A program made the translations under genes and the position numbers. The notes beneath the pieces are model-generated. The model did not search any database and was not told the origin of the DNA. It saw nothing but the letters and a program-made list of their open reading frames with translations. 64,000 nucleotides of DNA from Undaria pinnatifida (Eukaryota; Sar; Phaeophyceae; Laminariales; Alariaceae). The stretch's first letter is position 1; each line of letters begins with the position of its first letter. Below, piece after piece: positions 63,001 to 64,000 of this stretch. The stretch covers positions 3,444,844 through 3,508,843 of the forward strand of contig JABAKD010000029.1 in the NCBI GenBank assembly GCA_012845835.1, written 5' to 3'.

Positions 63001-63079
63001 CCATTGGTTCAAGCGTCATGTCATGTCTCCGCGCACCTTGCAATTGCCGACGAAGCAGCTCCGTCGCATAGTCGGACAT
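48086..63079 (-). CDS. UBE2G1: Ubiquitin-conjugating enzyme E2, UBE2G1/UBC7 class (five exons)
   Basis: Exons on the minus strand: 63079-63037, 52608-52511, 50084-49982, 48936-48869 and 48277-48086. Their 504 bases encode 167 residues, against 170 in the human protein. Phases at every junction agree. The N-terminus [14 protein letters not shown] is followed by [52 protein letters not shown] and [17 protein letters not shown]. The catalytic Cys is residue 89, eight residues after the HPN motif (79-81). The C-terminus carries [18 protein letters not shown] and ends KSQDAL. The acidic insertion after HPPGE is the hallmark of the G1/G2/Cdc34-like subgroup. Such E2 enzymes accept ubiquitin from E1 and build mainly K48-linked chains with RING E3 ligases; UBC7 relatives serve ER-associated degradation. 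All donors are GT. Intron 1 is 10.4 kb. The gene is convergent with the coiled-coil gene. This is a confident assignment. Confidence 0.95.
48303..48380 (-). repeat. Splice-acceptor-associated repeat, copy 4 (before E2 exon 5)
   Basis: On the minus strand GGTCAATGGTCAAATGACTT, then AACGCAAGCAACAAGTGATA and a poly-C run, lead to the exon 5 acceptor at 48278. It is oriented with the E2 gene, as copies 1 and 2 are oriented with theirs. Confidence 0.65.
48425..48592. repeat. (GGCAA)n pentanucleotide array, E2 intron 4
   Basis: Degenerate AGTCAA units grade into about 18 near-perfect GGCAA units. Confidence 0.95.
49068..49225. repeat. (GAGCC/GAGCA)n pentanucleotide array, E2 intron 3
   Basis: A run of GAGCC, GAGCA and GAGCT units lies upstream (in gene direction) of exon 4. 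Confidence 0.9.
49375..49745. repeat. (AGCAC)n pentanucleotide array, E2 intron 3
   Basis: About 65 near-perfect AGCAC units span more than 320 bases, with a short interruption near 49505-49530. The minus-strand frames read as Cys-Ala-Val-Leu repeats and are artefacts. Confidence 0.97.
49812..49975. repeat. (AAGCC)n pentanucleotide array, E2 intron 3
   Basis: About 28 AAGCC/CAGCC units. The array abuts the exon 3 donor at 49981 to within about six bases. Confidence 0.95.
50285..50350 (-). repeat. Copy of the 5' end of E2 exon 3 in intron 2
   Basis: The plus-strand words TTCGGGAAGTCAAGCTTCGC, CTGAAAAAGCC and TCGTACAGCTGA parallel exon 3 and its acceptor at 50041-50090. The copy lies about 240 bases upstream in gene direction. 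It keeps the CAG|CTGTACGA acceptor but diverges downstream, so it could act only as a decoy acceptor. Confidence 0.75.
50375..50740. repeat. CGGGTCGGGTCGG-type repeat with inverted copies
   Basis: CTCACGGGTCGGGTCGGGTC is opposed by GAAACTCCAGACCC/GGGTCTGGAGTTT-type complements on either side. This suggests a decayed foldback or two head-to-head copies. Confidence 0.55.
51020..51545 (-). mobile_element. 3'-end relic of a LINE, copy 2
   Basis: The minus frame reads [20 protein letters not shown] and [10 protein letters not shown]. After a frame interruption it continues [18 protein letters not shown] and [10 protein letters not shown], matching the LINE tail at 19255-19595. It is 5'-truncated with at least two frame interruptions. 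It lies in E2 intron 2, sense to the gene. Confidence 0.65.
51550..52210. other. E2 intron 2 stretch without recognised feature
   Basis: The stretch contains a short TTAACTCCACCAACCCCAAC-like CCAACCC/CCTAACCC patch near 52045-52070, possibly telomere-like. Otherwise nothing is recognised. Confidence 0.35.
52215..52460. repeat. GATCTAGATC-rich dispersed repeat
   Basis: Clusters of GATCTG, GATCTA and AGATCG words, like those at 10900-11060 and 54050-54160. It lies directly downstream of the exon 2 donor. Confidence 0.5.
53250..53420. repeat. Two tandem units of about 72 bases
   Basis: Both units contain TTAGCCCTTT, GAGGCCCGTTCATAT, GAGATTTTCGATACT and CAACTATCAACCGTCT. Confidence 0.85.
53497..53648. 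mobile_element. Small palindromic MITE-like element
   Basis: The left end TTACCACATACTCGAGAAAA and the complement of the right end TTACCACTTATTCGAGAAAA match, and both continue TGGTTGA. The total is about 150 bases with a short TTAGGGTTGGGG core. Confidence 0.7.
54045..54245 (-). repeat. Copy of the 3' end of E2 exon 2 and its following intron
   Basis: On the minus strand TTATTGTCGGGCCGCCGGGC parallels the exon 2 end (TTATTGTGGGGCCGCCGGAC, which codes IVGPPDT). The next roughly 100 bases parallel the start of intron 2 (GAGGCGTG, GGGAAGTG, ACATATATG, CACAGATCACGA, CGCTCTACTAT). The copy is about 1.6 kb upstream of exon 2 in gene direction, within intron 1. The donor GT has become GCGGTGCG. 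Confidence 0.8.
54250..54362. mobile_element. Small palindromic MITE-like element (CTATTACGG ends)
   Basis: CTATTACGGGGGACCCTAGT at the left and the complement of CGTCCTCCGTAATAG at the right pair over about 29 bases, around a 55-base A/T-rich core. Confidence 0.7.
54537..54689. mobile_element. Small TIR element (TGTCAGGAGACGG ends)
   Basis: TGTCAGGAGACGG at the left and CCGTCTCCTGACA at the right are perfect complements. The interior has TTGACC words and ACTAGGTTTTAGTGT, which also occurs at 12020. Confidence 0.65.
55310..55676 (+). other. Unassigned open frame in E2 intron 1
   Basis: A plus-strand frame of about 115 codons reads [20 protein letters not shown] and [19 protein letters not shown]. 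It is less repetitive than its surroundings, but I recognise no family. A neighbouring unassigned frame starts at 55681. Confidence 0.2.
55681..56484 (+). CDS. Unassigned 267-codon open frame, antisense within E2 intron 1
   Basis: The frame is open for 267 codons from ATG to stop and is not built from a short repeat, except for a 38-base tandem duplication near 55825-55900 ([12 protein letters not shown] twice). No known domain, signal peptide or membrane segment stands out. Its last 50 codons overlap a dispersed repeat (56335-56490) that also occurs at 58505 and 61550, which argues that at least the 3' part is not conserved coding sequence. It may be a relic of a transposon or a chance frame. 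Confidence 0.2.
   Translation: MVQNVADGSTITFIYFYRGKKSTVCQNDVLFLVTLSVKTSSLLVRHTIQAQNWSEEGVQEHKHKTGLKREFKSTIERWRLHLSIGGLKLRYATQRAGGQNENDLKFILKLYGVFGNVPPPPNPEQVMSNLIFITPWNSMTRPVFSNFESSPSSLRPGADGQPELTLHRSMGKQEGRYDRKPADCRCPGEDSQSCVLSPLQTNKSHDQHGHKHRDHLSTTPYIITYILNEDSQPVIRAIGVSHTACKDEFRQNIRSHSWSVSSFFIII
56335..56490 (+). repeat. Dispersed repeat C, copy 1
   Basis: CCTATATCCTTAATGAGGAC, TAATACGCGCGATCGGAGTA, ACACAGCTTGCAAAG and TCTCACAGCTGGAGTGTATC are shared in order with 61550-61690 (same strand) and 58505-58650 (complement). Confidence 0.75.
56520..56980. other. GC-rich stretch in E2 intron 1
   Basis: The stretch is GC-rich (CGCGCGGG words near 56820-56940) with GCTGCTGCTG runs. Frames are open on both strands because of composition. 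No gene is supported. Confidence 0.35.
56995..57170. repeat. tRNA-like hairpin repeat, copy 1
   Basis: On the minus strand GTGGTCTAGTGGATAGCC and GTAGGTTCGAATCCCGG resemble tRNA A and B boxes. The T-stem pairs poorly, so it is not a functional tRNA gene. Immediately beyond, GTGGTCTAGTGGATAG is repeated on the plus strand, forming an inverted pair around AGTCACAGTGACT. Confidence 0.65.
58505..58650 (-). repeat. Dispersed repeat C, copy 2 (inverted)
   Basis: Complement of the unit at 56335-56490, with ACACTCCAGCTGTGA, TCGCGCGTATTACGGGTTG and ATTAAGGATATAGG. Confidence 0.7.
58660..58800. repeat. tRNA-like hairpin repeat, copy 2
   Basis: The same inverted tRNA-like head as 56995-57170: CTATCCACTAGATC opposite GTGGTCTAGTGGATAG, followed by TCCTACAGACCTACC and GATTTCCTGAGCGGCC as in copy 1. 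Confidence 0.65.
59290..59480. repeat. GCAGCGC/GTGCCGTGCC-rich block
   Basis: CAGCAGCGCAGCGCCGTGCA words match the start of the units at 59610 and 60480, and a partial copy at 57325-57385. It is probably a truncated unit of the same repeat. Confidence 0.5.
59610..60915 (+). repeat. Nested tandem repeat of several hundred bases, E2 intron 1
   Basis: Three partial units share CAGCCC.GCTAT, GCAGCGCAACGCAGTGC-like words, TCTCTCTCGGTCCCCATG, ACACCCGTACTGCCG, CTCTTGGCATTAT and an end GCGGGCGGCGTCAGCCGCCC (or variant) followed by GCGRAGCGGAG. The palindromic end lies near 60055, 60405 and 60878. No coding function is seen. Confidence 0.75.
61157..61215. repeat. 13-bp minisatellite
   Basis: Four units of AACGAAGGTTCTTT, the last one degenerate. 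Confidence 0.8.
61550..61690 (+). repeat. Dispersed repeat C, copy 3
   Basis: CCTATATCCTTAACGCGGAC, CACGCGCGATCAAAGTATCA and TCTCACAGCTGGAGTGTATC follow the same order as copy 1. Confidence 0.75.
61984..62028 (+). repeat. Dispersed copy of exon 6 tail of the coiled-coil gene
   Basis: CTGGACAAGCCGTGGTCACA followed by GGTGT and TCCCTTCTCCCC matches the end of the 16378-16434 exon and the first bases of its intron, about 45 kb away and in the opposite gene's intron. Only about 40 bases match. It would read LLDKPWSQ. Confidence 0.65.
62185..62263 (-). mobile_element. tRNA-derived SINE-like head, partial copy 4
   Basis: Minus strand GGTCGCCCCGGTGGCGTATC ... GAGTTCGAGTCCCCCC, i.e. A- and B-box-like parts without the SINE body. 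Confidence 0.5.
62690..62960. repeat. Polypurine (GGGA-rich) tract near the E2 5' end
   Basis: Nearly pure G/A on the plus strand for about 270 bases (GGGAGG, GGAAAG words). It is a pyrimidine tract in the gene's direction, just downstream of the exon 1 donor. Confidence 0.7.
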
Positions 63080-63990
63080 CTTCACGTTGTCGAATGTTGC
63101 ATGCATGCGACCACAAGCAAAGAAAGTTAGAATAAAAAAATATCAGTATAAAACAACCAGACATATTGAGACAGGGAGACAGCGAAGGCGACACGAGATG
63201 AGACGGGTTTTTTAGGAGGCATGGCAGCACAACGCAGATTGACAGGAGAACGTTGAGGCCTACCCCGGAGGTATATACTTCCACAAAAATATTTTTTAGA
63301 CGCAGTGGAAGTACAATAAGTTCGACATGAAGGAACACACAGCATACCGATGAACAGCGAAAGAAAAGCATTAGATGACGATGGGTGGGAGAAAAGACAG
63401 CAACGCAGACAACAGAGTCCGGTTGAGTACGTTACCAGATACCACACGACTTTCGGCAAAAAGAGAAAGAAAAAACCGGTCGATCGTCTGCTGTGCGATA
63501 CGAGCAAAATATTTGAGAATAGACGAGTATAGACGGCCCGGCAGAAAACAAGAAATGGGCCGAGGGGGTACAAAACTTCCGGTCTTTGGTATTGCGGAGG
63601 ACGGCGCACGAGAGCGAGGAAGGTAGAACGCCCGGCCGTCTCGAGGAGTGCTACCCGCCTAGCTTCGGCAGGGCTGCTGCTGACAAGAGCAGAGGCGGCC
63701 GCTGACAACAACCAGGCCGGCTTGTACGCCAAAACACACGAAAAATCACCTGAAACAAAGTGAAGCGATATTTTTTAATCGCCGCCACGTGACCTGACCT
63801 CCACTGTCTCCAACACTCGGACTACAAATACGACTGCCCAAATTTTGTCCGGAACCCGGCTACGGGTGACGGGAAGAGAACACCTCGCCGCCGGGACGGG
63901 GCACGGCTTGGCGCACCCTCGTGCGCGCATGAAAATCGGCAAGGTCGAGAGAGCTCACCTGAGAGCTAGCGCTTGGTGACGAACGAGGGG
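63080..63990 (-). promoter_or_regulatory. Probable 5' leader and promoter side of the E2 gene
   Basis: In gene direction, TTCTAACTTTCTTTGCTTG (a branch-point-like word plus pyrimidine tract) precedes the first AG, which is AAG immediately before the start ATG. A good donor, CTCTCAG|GTGAGC, lies at about 63954-63959. This suggests a 5'-UTR exon ending near 63960 and a 5'-UTR intron of about 880 bases reaching the ATG. A 201-codon minus-strand open frame inside this interval has no recognised domain and would be intronic. Confidence 0.35.
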
Positions 63991-64000
63991 AAAACGAAAA

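Noticed and set aside
63127-63732. 201-codon minus-strand open frame upstream of the E2 start
   Set aside because: No recognisable domain, and the last part would lie in the probable 5'-UTR intron. Codon content is not coding-like.

Overview
This looks like nuclear DNA of a multicellular-type eukaryote rather than a prokaryote, virus or organelle. Genes are split into many short exons with GT-AG and some GC-AG introns. Intron and intergenic space is full of poly-C/poly-pyrimidine tracts, microsatellites, tRNA-derived SINE-like repeats, LINE tails and inverted-repeat DNA elements, and there are TTAGGG-type telomere-like tracts. The base composition, long introns and a centrosomal (PACT-like) scaffold suggest a stramenopile, most likely a brown alga of the Ectocarpus kind. 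That assignment is inference from style, not from a marker gene.

Layout. (a) 1-4.3 kb: intergenic repeats: an inverted-repeat element with TAA target duplications, ACCGAY-type hexamer tracts and a long foldback element. (b) 4.4-7.9 kb, minus strand: a probable gene for a Gln/Gly/Ser-rich protein with a beta-grasp-like (ubiquitin-like or Ras-association-like) segment; three exons join in phase, and more exons may lie upstream. (c) 8-12.9 kb: intergenic repeats, including a SINE-like copy and a hAT-type MITE. (d) 12.9-40.6 kb, plus strand: one large gene that I assemble as 27 exons, all junction phases agreeing, encoding about 1,555 residues of mostly coiled coil with a PACT-like (pericentrin/AKAP450 centrosome-targeting) module near residues 728-893. 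(e) 40.6-48.1 kb: convergent intergenic space, repeats only. (f) 48.1-63.1 kb, minus strand: a complete five-exon gene for a UBE2G1/UBC7-class ubiquitin-conjugating enzyme of 167 residues; its 10.4-kb first intron is packed with repeats. (g) 63.1-64 kb: probable 5' leader and promoter side of that gene.

The genes have no obvious shared pathway: one scaffolds a microtubule-organising centre, one is an E2 of the ERAD/proteasome type, and one is unassigned.

The most unusual signal is structural. Several exons (five in the large gene, one exon tail and one exon head in the E2 gene) have degenerate copies of one end, including the splice-site flank, in a neighbouring intron. Separately, a short dispersed repeat family lies just upstream of three different 3' splice sites. 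Together these suggest introns that grow by local duplication across splice sites and by insertion of repeats that may carry acceptor signals.
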